Assembly: GCA_950022655.1 (NCBI GenBank)
Contig: OX465587.1
Coordinates: forward strand, 35,335,153-35,399,152
DNA from: Alentia gelatinosa
Taxonomy: Eukaryota; Annelida; Polychaeta; Phyllodocida; Polynoidae
Direction: 5' to 3'
Length of the DNA: 64,000 nucleotides
Shown: in pieces, positions 8,792 to 17,650 of the stretch
How positions within the stretch are numbered: the stretch's first letter is position 1
Layout: every line of letters starts with the position of its first letter
The notes under the pieces: generated by a model
Databases searched by the model: none
Seen by the model: only the letters and a program-made list of their open reading frames with translations
Told to the model about the DNA's origin: nothing
Made by a program: the position numbers and the translations under genes

Positions 8792-8960
8792 TGTATATCA
8801 ATATGTATTCTATTATTACATATACCATATGTACTACCTTATCCGGTATCACATCTCATTTATGTATAACATATACCATATTACCAAATATGTATCTCAT
8901 CATATTTACCAATATGTTATCATATAATATAACATATCTACCATATGTATATTATCTTTA
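8792..8960. repeat. AT-rich repeat between the Gyp-A LTR and the DIRS element
   Basis: Composed of variants of ACATATACCATATTACC and CAATATGTAT. Related TATATATACCATATTACG units occur twice at 12660-12725 within LINE-F. No ORF. It truncates the DIRS reverse transcriptase at its left end. Confidence 0.6.
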
Positions 8961-10077
8961 AGATATTATTCTCACGTATTAATATCTTTTGATTGATTTC
9001 GAAGCCCAACAGGTTTAAAGTGTTATTTAGAACCGTCTGAGTATCTGTGGTACTTTTGTGGTCGGGACCAGTAACGAAGAAATCGTCTAGATAATTTATA
9101 CAACATGTATAACCTTGTCCAACCATACATTCTACCACGAAGTCCGATATCGAGTTAAAAATAAAAGGACTGCTTTTTGATCCAAAACATAAACGATTAT
9201 CAGAAAAAATAATTTGTTCACCCTCTGGGAAACGCCAAGAAAAACCCTGATATTTTCGATGCGAGGGGGAAATATGGACCCCTCGGTAAGCATCCTTTAT
9301 ATCCGATATACCACAGAAACCATTAGGAGTTATCAACTCCCCTGCCATATCTATGTTTTTGAATCTAAAACGTGATACTGTTGAGTCCATATTAGCATTG
9401 ATACTTAGTCCTTCCGGGCGTTTACAATCTGTTATGGGTCTGAGTGAGCCATCCTTTTTTGATACTGCTCCTAACGAATGCACACATTCTGGAACTGAAT
9501 TCGCTATTGATACCTTTCCTTCTGCGAGTTCTTTTTTGATCTTGTCACACATTTCTCCGTAAAACGGTTCCGATTCAATAGAATCATAATTTTCACGGTA
9601 GTATCTGGTTTGGTTACTTGGGTCTAAGATATCAAAACCTCTACAAATTCCTGAGAAAACAAACCAGGCATTATCGGAGGGATCTTCCAACGATAATATA
9701 GCTGAGGCAAACCTGCATGGTAGTAATTGTATTAGTTCACCGTTAAAAGTATAAGAACAAGTACAACTGCCCTCTGTACATGAATAGAAAACGGGGTAAT
9801 GAAAACCATAACCTGCGTCAATGCAAAGACGATAACTTTCGGTTTGTGATACACTTTTACAAGTATCGGTTGTACAACCATGACAAATAGTCACATTTCC
9901 ATGCTCTTTATCGCAAGATTCACACTCACAGAAATGAACGATATTTTTTGAGCCAATACCGTGATCAGATGCTGATACATCGTGACTAAAGCATAATTTT
10001 CCTATACTACTATCCTGTTTACTACTGTCGGGTTCCTTACTCCGATAATCTTTATCAATTTCCACAAAACCATCCAT
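8938..10077 (-). CDS. DIRS-type reverse transcriptase, C-terminally truncated
   Basis: About 379 residues. The N-terminal 130 residues are Cys-rich and unrecognised. The RT fingers and palm follow: CVHSLGAVSKKDGSLRPITD, then GISDIKDAYRGVHIS with the first catalytic Asp, then LCFGSKSSPFIF, and the active-site box NYLDDFF. The thumb begins (NLLGFEIN) and then the frame runs into AT-rich sequence and stops. The SLGAVSKKDGS and SSPFIF forms are typical of DIRS-like RTs rather than gypsy. The polymerase is incomplete and presumably inactive. Confidence 0.75.
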   Translation of the reverse strand: MDGFVEIDKDYRSKEPDSSKQDSSIGKLCFSHDVSASDHGIGSKNIVHFCECESCDKEHGNVTICHGCTTDTCKSVSQTESYRLCIDAGYGFHYPVFYSCTEGSCTCSYTFNGELIQLLPCRFASAILSLEDPSDNAWFVFSGICRGFDILDPSNQTRYYRENYDSIESEPFYGEMCDKIKKELAEGKVSIANSVPECVHSLGAVSKKDGSLRPITDCKRPEGLSINANMDSTVSRFRFKNIDMAGELITPNGFCGISDIKDAYRGVHISPSHRKYQGFSWRFPEGEQIIFSDNRLCFGSKSSPFIFNSISDFVVECMVGQGYTCCINYLDDFFVTGPDHKSTTDTQTVLNNTLNLLGFEINQKILIRENNILKIIYIW

Positions 10078-10218
10078 TATCTGGTCCTGACGATAAAGAT
10101 TTGGTAAACTTACGTTTGGATATTCAACCTTACAACTCGTTTCACATTGATATATACTTTCGTTTTCTAGACAATCGTTTTCTGATACATCCTCTTTTGA
10201 TACCTGTGTAACCTCATT

Positions 10219-11064
10219 TCATTTAGAACTTTTCAGTCTTTTGAAGGCATCGCATTCACATTTGGGATGTTCGGCATCACATGCCGCGCATCTATGGTCA
10301 TAACGACAGTTCTTGAAGGTACAGGTCCCTTCCTGATAACTTATACATAATAACGGTTTACCGTCCTTTCCTTTGATCTTTGTTGGGCCTTTTTTGATCG
10401 TTGATGGGGCCTTTTTCCTTGCTACATCTCGAGTTGCTTCCATTCCTAGGAAACGTGTAGAAAGTTCCTGGTCGCCCGCTGTGAAGGCTGAAAGGCCCTC
10501 TTTTACTGCCTTTCTCCTTACTTCTATGTCGTATTTTACCAAGGCAGCTGTCGTGTACGTGCGGGTGTCTGCCTTTTCCGTCAGAAAGGCTATATGCCGC
10601 AAAAGTCCCTTGATATCTTTACCATCCTCCATGAGTTCCATTGATAGTTGGGTAAGCAAATTGATCAATAACTCAAATGTCATTTGCTTTGATCGCTCCT
10701 CTTTGGTTAAAAAGTGTTTTATGTCGTATTTGCGCTCTTTTCTTTTCCTACGGCGTTTGGCATCTCGCGATGCCCCGTATCCGTGTTTCGATTTACGTCG
10801 ATGTCGTTTATCCTCCTCTGAACTTGTCTCCGTAGTAGACCCGGTTGAGTCCGTCTCGGATGACCACTCCCTTCTGCTCCTGGATATAGATCGCACGTGG
10901 CGACTAGATCGTCTCACTTTTCTTGTCGCTTTAGCACCATCCTCCTCAGCTGAGGACTCTTCTGAAGCGACAACTTTTGTGATACTTTTGCGTCTACTGG
11001 ACACCGTAGACGTCTTTGGGTCAACCTTGTTGTCCTGTCCTGAGGTGATATCGTGGTCACTCAC
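10219..11064 (-). CDS. DIRS-like gag/ORF1 with CCCH-type zinc motif
   Basis: 281 residues. The first 130 are Ser/Arg-rich with SR-like runs (RSISRSRREW). The middle is helical (DIKHFLTKEERSKQMTFELL). The end has a CCCH-like motif, C-I-S-Y-Q-E-G-T-C-T-F-K-N-C-R-Y-D-H, followed by C-A-A-C...H...C-E-C. This arrangement is common in ORF1 of DIRS/Ngaro elements, where it is thought to bind RNA. It starts a few bases after the upstream ORF. Confidence 0.65.
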   Translation of the reverse strand: MSDHDITSGQDNKVDPKTSTVSSRRKSITKVVASEESSAEEDGAKATRKVRRSSRHVRSISRSRREWSSETDSTGSTTETSSEEDKRHRRKSKHGYGASRDAKRRRKRKERKYDIKHFLTKEERSKQMTFELLINLLTQLSMELMEDGKDIKGLLRHIAFLTEKADTRTYTTAALVKYDIEVRRKAVKEGLSAFTAGDQELSTRFLGMEATRDVARKKAPSTIKKGPTKIKGKDGKPLLCISYQEGTCTFKNCRYDHRCAACDAEHPKCECDAFKRLKSSK

Positions 11065-11067
11065 CCG

Positions 11068-11412
11068 CTACCGCTGTTGATCGGTTTTCACCGCGCTTGG
11101 CTGCCCGTCTCTGGATGTGCTTGCTTTTTCGTCGACCTTTGTAGACCTTTTTCCTGTGCCTTTTTCTTTGGGATTCAGGTAGTTGGCGATAGCTTGTATA
11201 GACTCTTCTAGACTGCTCATTCGACTGGACATGTTGGTGTAGACACCTAACATTTCGGTCCTTAGCGATAGTCCATCATGGCGACCGCTCTGTCGTGTGT
11301 CTGGGGTAGCTGCTTCACTATCGTCATCCTTCCATAATGTAGGACATTTGGCTCCCGTTGGTTTATAGTGTCGTGTTTTACACGTAGCACAGTATCTCTG
11401 TCGCGATGCCAT
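11068..11412 (-). CDS. Small Cys-rich ORF of the DIRS element
   Basis: 114 residues, ending 3 bases before the gag ORF. The N-terminus YCATCKTRHYKPTGAKC is a zinc-ribbon-like motif seen at the start of DIRS-type ORF1 proteins. A short coiled coil (SSRMSSLEESIQAIANYL) follows, then a charged tail. It is probably the 5' part of ORF1, separated from 10219-11064 by a stop or frame change, rather than an independent gene. Confidence 0.55.
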   Translation of the reverse strand: MASRQRYCATCKTRHYKPTGAKCPTLWKDDDSEAATPDTRQSGRHDGLSLRTEMLGVYTNMSSRMSSLEESIQAIANYLNPKEKGTGKRSTKVDEKASTSRDGQPSAVKTDQQR

Positions 11413-11677
11413 TGGAAATACAATCGGATGGCACCGCTAATTGCAGATTTACACCGATAAAAAATTTCACAAAGCTCAACACTCCGTCTTGGTTCGGCAA
11501 TGCTGGATCTATGGAGGCGCGGTAACACCCAGCGCCACCTAGCGTTAGAATACGGGCGATGAACAGTGTTGCCCTCTGGTGTATTCGGTGAGGAAATATA
11601 TAACCTTATTATCGTATATATTAAGGTAGACATTAATATCTTCTCCTCTTTGCTCATAAAATTAAAATAAATTTTAT

Positions 11678-12309
11678 TTGCCCAAACTCTGTCTTCTACT
11701 TTTGTGTTGCGGGTATAGGGGTAATGGTAGGAGTCGAGATTACGTCCTCAGTACGAACAGTGGTGCAAAAATTGAACGAATCTGTAGTGTGCTACTAAAC
11801 GCTATGAGGAGTGCGAGGCATGGTGGTGTTCACTACAAGGCAATCTATGTTATGTGCGGTATCAATGAGATTACCTACAAGAACAAGCATTACATAGGAC
11901 TGAGACGAGGCACACCAATGGATATTGGAGAAAGAGTTCTAGATCGTCTGAAGGACCTAAAAGCATTGGTGCACAGTATGTATCCAAATATCCCAGTGAT
12001 TATATCAACGGTCTACGGGGTTTGCTTGAACAAAGCGAACCATAGTACAGAGGTTTTTGCTGACCAGCTAAGACTCAATGACGTGATCAGTTGTTGAATG
12101 AAGGTATCGGACGAATGAACAGTGAGTAAGGGGTCTACACGCTCTACATAGCGAGGGAGGTGCATCGCAACCGCCCTGGGAGGGACACGCGTATCCTCTA
12201 CGAACGTCTCTACGATGGCACGCATCCAATTGATGAACTGCAAGCACGAATCGCTAGACTACTGTCGGATGTGATTGACAAAAATGTAGTGATGGGGTGC
12301 CACCAGTAA
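11678..12309 (+). pseudogene. SGNH/GDSL-type hydrolase domain of LINE-F ORF1 (decayed)
   Basis: The frame at 11678-12097 contains VMCGINEITYK (block III, G-x-N-E) and a typical helix-strand run, DLKALVHSMYPNIPVIISTV. A second frame continues to the catalytic-type block V, YDGTHPIDEL, near 12208-12240 (D-x-x-H), which matches LKDGVHPTTEL of LINE-G. The GDS nucleophile block is missing or lost upstream. At least one stop or frame change breaks it near 12094. Esterase domains of this family are known in ORF1 of CR1-like LINEs and may act on membranes; the function here is inferred. Confidence 0.6.
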
Positions 12310-12445
12310 TCAAGTAAGATCTTTCCATATCCCAGTATTGGTAATATGTGCAATAGTGAATACTGCTCCTGCTGTGATACACTGTTCCATATTCCAGATT
12401 GAACATGTACCAAGATTGCATGTTGTGAATCAGACGCACTGAACT

Positions 12446-12599
12446 GAGTCAAATGACCGGAACAGTAATCTGAACATAATGTCATGAGTCAAATGACCAG
12501 GCATAAGTAAGACATGTAATGATAAACTGAGTCAAATGACCAGACATGATATAAGTTCGCACTCTTTGTGACTAACACACTGAACCGAGTCAAATGACC
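12446..12599. repeat. Four spaced copies of GAGTCAAATGACC in LINE-F
   Basis: The 13-mer occurs at 12446, 12486, 12529 and 12587, usually preceded by CT or CC and followed by GG or AG. A fifth identical copy lies in the 3' UTR at 15949-15961. A looser relative, GAGTCATGTGACC, is at about 16176. Confidence 0.8.
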
Positions 12600-12654
12600 G
12601 GAACAGTAAATGACATGATATTAGACTAAATACAATATGATGATACTAGGTCAC

Positions 12655-12725
12655 TGGCCCATGGACATATAGCTATATATACCATATTACGCCCATGGAT
12701 TTATATCTATATATACCATATTACG
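12655..12725. repeat. Two tandem ~34-bp AT-rich units
   Basis: CCCATGGA...CTATATATACCATATTACG is repeated twice, with a few differences. It resembles the AT-rich block at 8792-8960. No coding sense. Confidence 0.7.
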
Positions 12726-13088
12726 CATTATAAACACTATCAAAGAAAGATATGAAGAACTAATAAACACTGAAGAGCTGAAATGCAGTGATTTAATAAT
12801 AGCTTTGCTACCACCTGATAGACGTTTGATATCTATTATTCAGAAAGATATATCTCTTTTTTGTGTATTATTATTCTTTGTGTTTAGCACTGTAATTATG
12901 CCCGGAGACATTTTGTTCACTGAGCTCAGTCTATTGAAAGTGCCTGGAGGCCCTTTAGACTGTGTACCGCACTGTATTTGCATATGTAATCTGTCTACCT
13001 TGTGTGATGTCTATTACTGTAGTACTGTTATATTTTGTATGTTTGTATGCCATTGCCCTAATACTAGGAGTATGTCCTTGGTACCTAT
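12726..13088 (+). other. Spacer of LINE-F with a hydrophobic open frame
   Basis: Between the tandem units and ORF2. The frame 12805-13098 is T-rich and hydrophobic (LFCVLLFFVFSTVIM). LINE-G has a hydrophobic frame in the same place (45811-46257). Low-complexity base composition is the likely cause. Confidence 0.3.
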
Positions 13089-15933
13089 ATGTCATTAATC
13101 ACACCTGAAACCCTTCAGAAAAGAAAGGGAGATAAATTTGTAACTGCAAATGTTCATAGTATTTTTAGGAGACTTAATGATGTTAAGAAGTTATTTGAAT
13201 CAAGTACGTATGTGATTATTACAGAAACTTGGTTAAGGGAGGCCTATGACAGTAATATGATAAATATACCAAATAAGACTATTTATAGACAAGACAGAGA
13301 TTACGTAGAAAAAAAGACGGGTGGGGGGGGGGGGGGGGGGTAGCAATGATGATTAATACAGAAAAAAGCCCTTATGTAAGGCGGATAGATAAGTACTGCT
13401 TCTCTACTATAAAATATGAGATATTAACACTTACCGTATCAGAACTGAGTCATAAACAACTACTATTGATCTCGCTTTACCGACCACCACATAAAGATGT
13501 AGCCTCCTGTTTTGAAGTGCTACAGAAAATTATCTCAGATAAGGAATTCAAAAGAAGGGAAATTTGGATAATGGGGGATATGAATATTAATAGTAATTTC
13601 CCAAATAGTGTAAAATACTCTCATGTAAAAAGCTTTTTAGCCAGAAACAAATTACAACAAGCAAAAACCCTAGATACTTATTTCCATACATTTGGCAAAA
13701 GCAAGATAGATCACATATACACCAATTGCCGATTTGTTATGGACACAGGTAATATCAATTTGTATGCTACCGAACATATGCCAATTTATGCAATACGAAA
13801 GTGTAAAAAGGTAACAAAACAACTGACTAAGATAACAGGACGAAATTACAATAGGCTGGACTGCAAAAAAATGAATGAATACATGACGAAATACCATACT
13901 CCAGATGATATGGCTGATCCTAATCTAAATTTTGAGAAGTATGTGAATGAAAACTTAGATAAACACTCCCCTGTTAGGGAATATGTTATTAGGATGAGGA
14001 ATAATATCGAGTTACCTAGACCTTTAAATAAGCTAATACGGAAAAGAGCAAAATATCTCAAGGATCTGTATAGGTCTGCACAGAATAATAACAGGGACTT
14101 GCTGGTTGAAATCAGACGGCTAAGAAAGACGATACATACAGGCATCAGGGAATATACCGCGGAAATTATAAAGAACGAAATGATGAATAACAGCAAAATT
14201 CCCAAAATTTTTTGGAGATCCATAAATAATCTGTGGAAACCTAAGGAGAGTAGTATACCCTTCCCCTTTGAAGAAGGTGAGAATGCAGATACGCTGAATC
14301 AGTATTATGTATCAGTTGGTAAGAAGATCACTAGTCAATGTCAGAATCTAGAAAGGGATGACGCTATTCGTAGGGAAAGGGTGGATGTACAAGGATTTGC
14401 TTTCAATGAAACTACTCGTGTGAACGTAGAGAAAATTATCAAGGGCCTGGATAATGATAAAGCAACTGGTGTACCACACCTAAAGATAAAATTATTAAAA
14501 ACTCTGTTATTTAATAATACAGGTATAATTGTTACCATGTTTGCAAATATGTGTAAGAATAAACTGTTTCCTGACTCGTTAAAGCGGGCGATTGTCACTC
14601 CCCTACCCATGGGTGGAGATATGAGAGTTTTTTCGAACTGGAGGCCTATTAGTGTCTTGCCAACTATGGCAAAGATATTGGAGAAACTTATCCATGGACA
14701 GCTTATGAAATATTTACTAGAATATGAAGTTATTAACGGCAATCAATATGGATTCATGCCTGGGAAATCGACAACCCAAGCTATTTTTCGTGTGATGCAA
14801 CAACTATCAGACTCTTGGAATGAAAATAAGTATAATCTGTGCGCATTTATTGATATGCGTAAAGCGTTTGATTGTGTATGCCATGAACAATTATTTATTA
14901 CTTTAAAAAGAATAGGATTGTCAGATGAAGCAGTCTGCTTGTTCAGGTCATATTTGTCAAATAGGACACAAGTTGTTAAAACAAATGGTAGCATCAGTGG
15001 GGAACTTGTTCTTGAATGTGGTGTACCGCAGGGTTCGGTTCTGGGTCCTGTACTCTTCATAATTTTCATTAATGATATATTTCAAATAGTAGATTACACC
15101 AAACCCACCATGTACGCAGACGACCTTGTCCTTGTTGCAAGTGGAAGGGAAGCAGACAAAGTTCGAGCTAGAATGCAACATGATCTGAATAAGATACAAT
15201 TATGGTTAAATAGAAAAAAATTAGTAGTTAATGTTGATAAATCTAAGCTTATGTGGGTGGGAAAGTGTATAACAGATGGAATTACCTGCCATATAAATGG
15301 AACTGCATTAGGAATAGTGAGTACCTACAACTATCTAGGTGTTATTCTAGACGAAAAAATGAACTTAAAGCACAGTTAAATAAGGTATTGGCGGATGTTC
15401 GAAAGAATAACTTTAAGTTTAGGAAATTTCGACACGTATTAACAGACAAAGCCGCAGTATCTATATGTAAGCAGATGATACTCCCTAGGCTAGAATATGT
15501 GGACTTTGTATATTTTTTAAGCAATAAAAGGGAAAGACAGAAGTTGCAAACTAGCCTAAATCACTGTCTGCGCATTGCTGTCAGTTGCCCAAGGTGGGTT
15601 CATATGAGCAATGAGGAACTGCTTAGAATATGTAAGATAAGAAGTCTGGCATATAGGAGAGCCCTGCATCTCTGTATATGTATACACTGGTGGAAAGATG
15701 ATAATGATAATATAACTGATTTGGGGTTTAATAGGACCAGAATGAATGATAAGATTGTCTTGAGAACGGGCAGGCCCAGAACTGAGTGGTATCACAAAAG
15801 TCCTCTGTATAGGGGAATGCTCCTGTGGAATCTGTTAACTCGAGAAATACAGTTAACACAAAAAAGGGGATTTAAAGATAAGGTAAAGAGATATTTGTTG
15901 CTAGAGAACATTGCCAAGGAAATACCAGAATAA
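13089..15933 (+). pseudogene. LINE-F ORF2: AP-like endonuclease and reverse transcriptase
   Basis: The ATG at 13089 opens the endonuclease (NVHSIFRRL, ITETWL with the catalytic Glu). The frame changes in an 18-G run at 13323-13340 and continues from 13346 with LISLYRPP, GDMNIN, SKIDHIYTN and TEHMPIYA (where SDHxP is usual). The RT follows: NWRPISVLPTMAKILEKL, QYGFMPGKSTTQA, IDMRKAFDCVCHEQLF, GVPQGSVLGPVLF and the active site MYADDLVLV. A second frame change in an A-run near 15356 leads to the C-terminal part (15253-15933 frame; LLWNLLTREIQL). The domain order and motifs fit the Jockey/CR1 group. Apart from the two homopolymer shifts the protein is nearly complete, so it may be young or mis-sequenced. 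Confidence 0.8.
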
Positions 15934-16395
15934 ATCTTTCATACATCTGAGTCAAATGACCGGATTTACATAAAATGATGATAGGGTATGTATTAACTAT
16001 GGATTTAGCAGGGATGCTCTGGGTAATGGAAATGATGGCATATTTTCTGTCTTATAGTACTTGTGTCAGTGTAATGTGTGTAATTTGCTTGTTTAATCTA
16101 TGTTATTATGATTTACATACCGCATAGTTGTCAGTAAATGCTGTACTAATGATAGATGTATAACTCTTTGTAGTGGAGTCATGTGACCCGCAAATGAAAT
16201 AAATGTAAAACTTACATGCAGGGAGTTAAACCAGGATGCGAAATATGTAAGTACTTAGAATTATTCATGTGTGTCATGCTGCACTGTGTATTGTCTAGTC
16301 CTGTCTGTCTACTCCCACCTGGAACGGTCCAAGGAAGAGCGTCTGTAAAAAGACGATTGTATCAATCCAATTTTTTCAATGAATAAAAAAAAACA
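15934..16395 (+). other. 3' UTR of LINE-F
   Basis: Non-coding. It contains one GAGTCAAATGACC copy (15949-15961) and ends with AATAAAAAAAAA near 16381-16392, taken as poly(A) signal plus tail. Confidence 0.5.
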
Positions 16396-17065
16396 GCAAA
16401 AAAACAAACGTTCCGAACAGTACGATCTGCTGTTTCCTCATGGACACAGAACCGCTTCTGCAGACGATTTTATAGAAGTTCTAGATGCGATAAAACAAGC
16501 AGCATCTCCCCAACACTTTATTTTGTAATACCATTGCTTCTTTTAGGAATGTCATTGTCTATGAATCATGGAATCGATCTGGGTTTCAGTTGACAGTTGT
16601 GTCAGACTCTTTTACTAAAAACATGTAAAATTGGGCTAACTTTGAAAAGCTACTGTACATAAACGACCGAAGTTCCATCAAAGATCTCTTGATGTATAGA
16701 TAGAGGGATCTTTGATATATCTAAAACCATCAAAGAACTCAATAGCACCTCCGGATTTATGTTGGTTTTGTTTGTTGGAATACAGCCTATTTCCACAAAA
16801 AATAATGCATAGTATAGTACAATACCCAGTAGCTCCAGAAACGTCTCTATATCTGTGTGTACTGATTCCAGGCGAACAGATTGCTCTTACTCATACTGTA
16901 TATCATTTTATGTATCATAGAATTTGAAATAAAACGTCTTCAACTTTTTCCATGTGAGCAGGGTGGTGGGTGGCAGTGATGTATGCAGGGCAGGAAAACG
17001 GACAGCAACACAGAGTCTTTGTGTTTACATGAGCGAAAATGGGGGTATTTGTCAGTTCAAAGATG
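16396..17065. other. Unassigned DNA between LINE-F and Gyp-B
   Basis: No convincing gene. A perfect 10-bp inverted repeat, ATCAAAGATC/GATCTTTGAT, with a short spacer occurs around 16678-16715. Confidence 0.4.
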
Positions 17066-17596
17066 TGTAGTGGGGCGGGAATCCAGCAGTGTTCGTGTGT
17101 TCTACGGAAGGTGGCGCGACGTGCCGATCCTTACTGTGTAGTGATTCCGAGCAACGCCGCACACGAGAGTGGCGAGACGGGGACCGGGATTACGTAATGC
17201 TGGGTATATATACTCAGCGTTCGCAGTAGGTCGACAGGCTGTCCTCGCGCGTCTCTTCTACGGAACAGACCCTTGGGCCCTCACTTTGCAGGCGGGTTCT
17301 CAGAACCTTCCTGGTGGTTAGGCGAGTCTTTCAGATTAGCCTCTCCAGCGTTACCTGGCACATTGTGGTGGGGTACTGTACTTGTGGGAAAGATCTTCTA
17401 AATCTTTCCGGGAAGTAATTGTTAATAAACATTCCTGTTTATTAAGAGACGAGTGTTGTGTTGTGTGTGACTAGGTCCGTGTAAACTCACCGAAAACCGA
17501 ACCAACCTACGTAGAGCGCGTAGGGTGGGATCCTGCCTGGAACTAGTGTTCCGGATTGGGGTCATCCAACCCGCTAGACAGGCGGCGACCACCACA
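17066..17596 (+). repeat. 5' LTR of Gyp-B
   Basis: TGTAGTGGGG to ACCACCACA, about 531 bp; it is recognised by close similarity to 60570-61101 and by the primer site that follows. Elements: GGTGGCGCGACGTGCCGATCC near 17112, ATTACGTAA at 17189-17197 and TATATATA at 17205-17212. The poly(A) signal AATAAA at 17424-17429 is embedded in the inverted repeat TTAATAAACA/TGTTTATTAA (17422-17445). Confidence 0.85.
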
Positions 17597-17597
17597 T

Positions 17598-17615
17598 TGG
17601 TGCCGTGACCAGGAT
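17598..17615 (+). promoter_or_regulatory. Primer-binding site of Gyp-B, complementary to tRNA-His
   Basis: TGGTGCCGTGACCAGGAT lies one base after the LTR. It is the reverse complement of the 3' end of metazoan tRNA-His (...ATCCTGGTCACGGCA plus CCA), as I recall that tRNA. The same site follows the Gyp-C LTR at 61103. Confidence 0.8.
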
Positions 17616-17650
17616 CCTAGGTTGCTTGCACAACCCGGGATTCTCGGTGA

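Larger units (their letters stand above)
8938..11657 (-). mobile_element. DIRS-like retroelement, truncated
   Basis: Read on the minus strand, three ORFs follow each other: a Cys-rich small ORF (11412-11068), a gag-like ORF with a CCCH-type motif (11064-10219), and a reverse transcriptase (10077-8938) that stops in AT-rich DNA. The RT signature and the gag zinc motifs are those of DIRS/Ngaro-type elements. RNase H, methylase and tyrosine recombinase are missing. The 5' limit near 11657 is an estimate. Confidence 0.7.
11678..16395 (+). mobile_element. CR1/L2-like non-LTR retrotransposon LINE-F, 5'-truncated
   Basis: An SGNH-hydrolase ORF is followed by about 800 bp with short repeats, then an endonuclease-reverse transcriptase ORF and a 3' UTR. 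It ends near AATAAAAAAAAA at 16381. It abuts the DIRS element on the left, and nothing resembling the coiled-coil/RRM part of ORF1 precedes the hydrolase, so the 5' end is missing. Confidence 0.75.
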
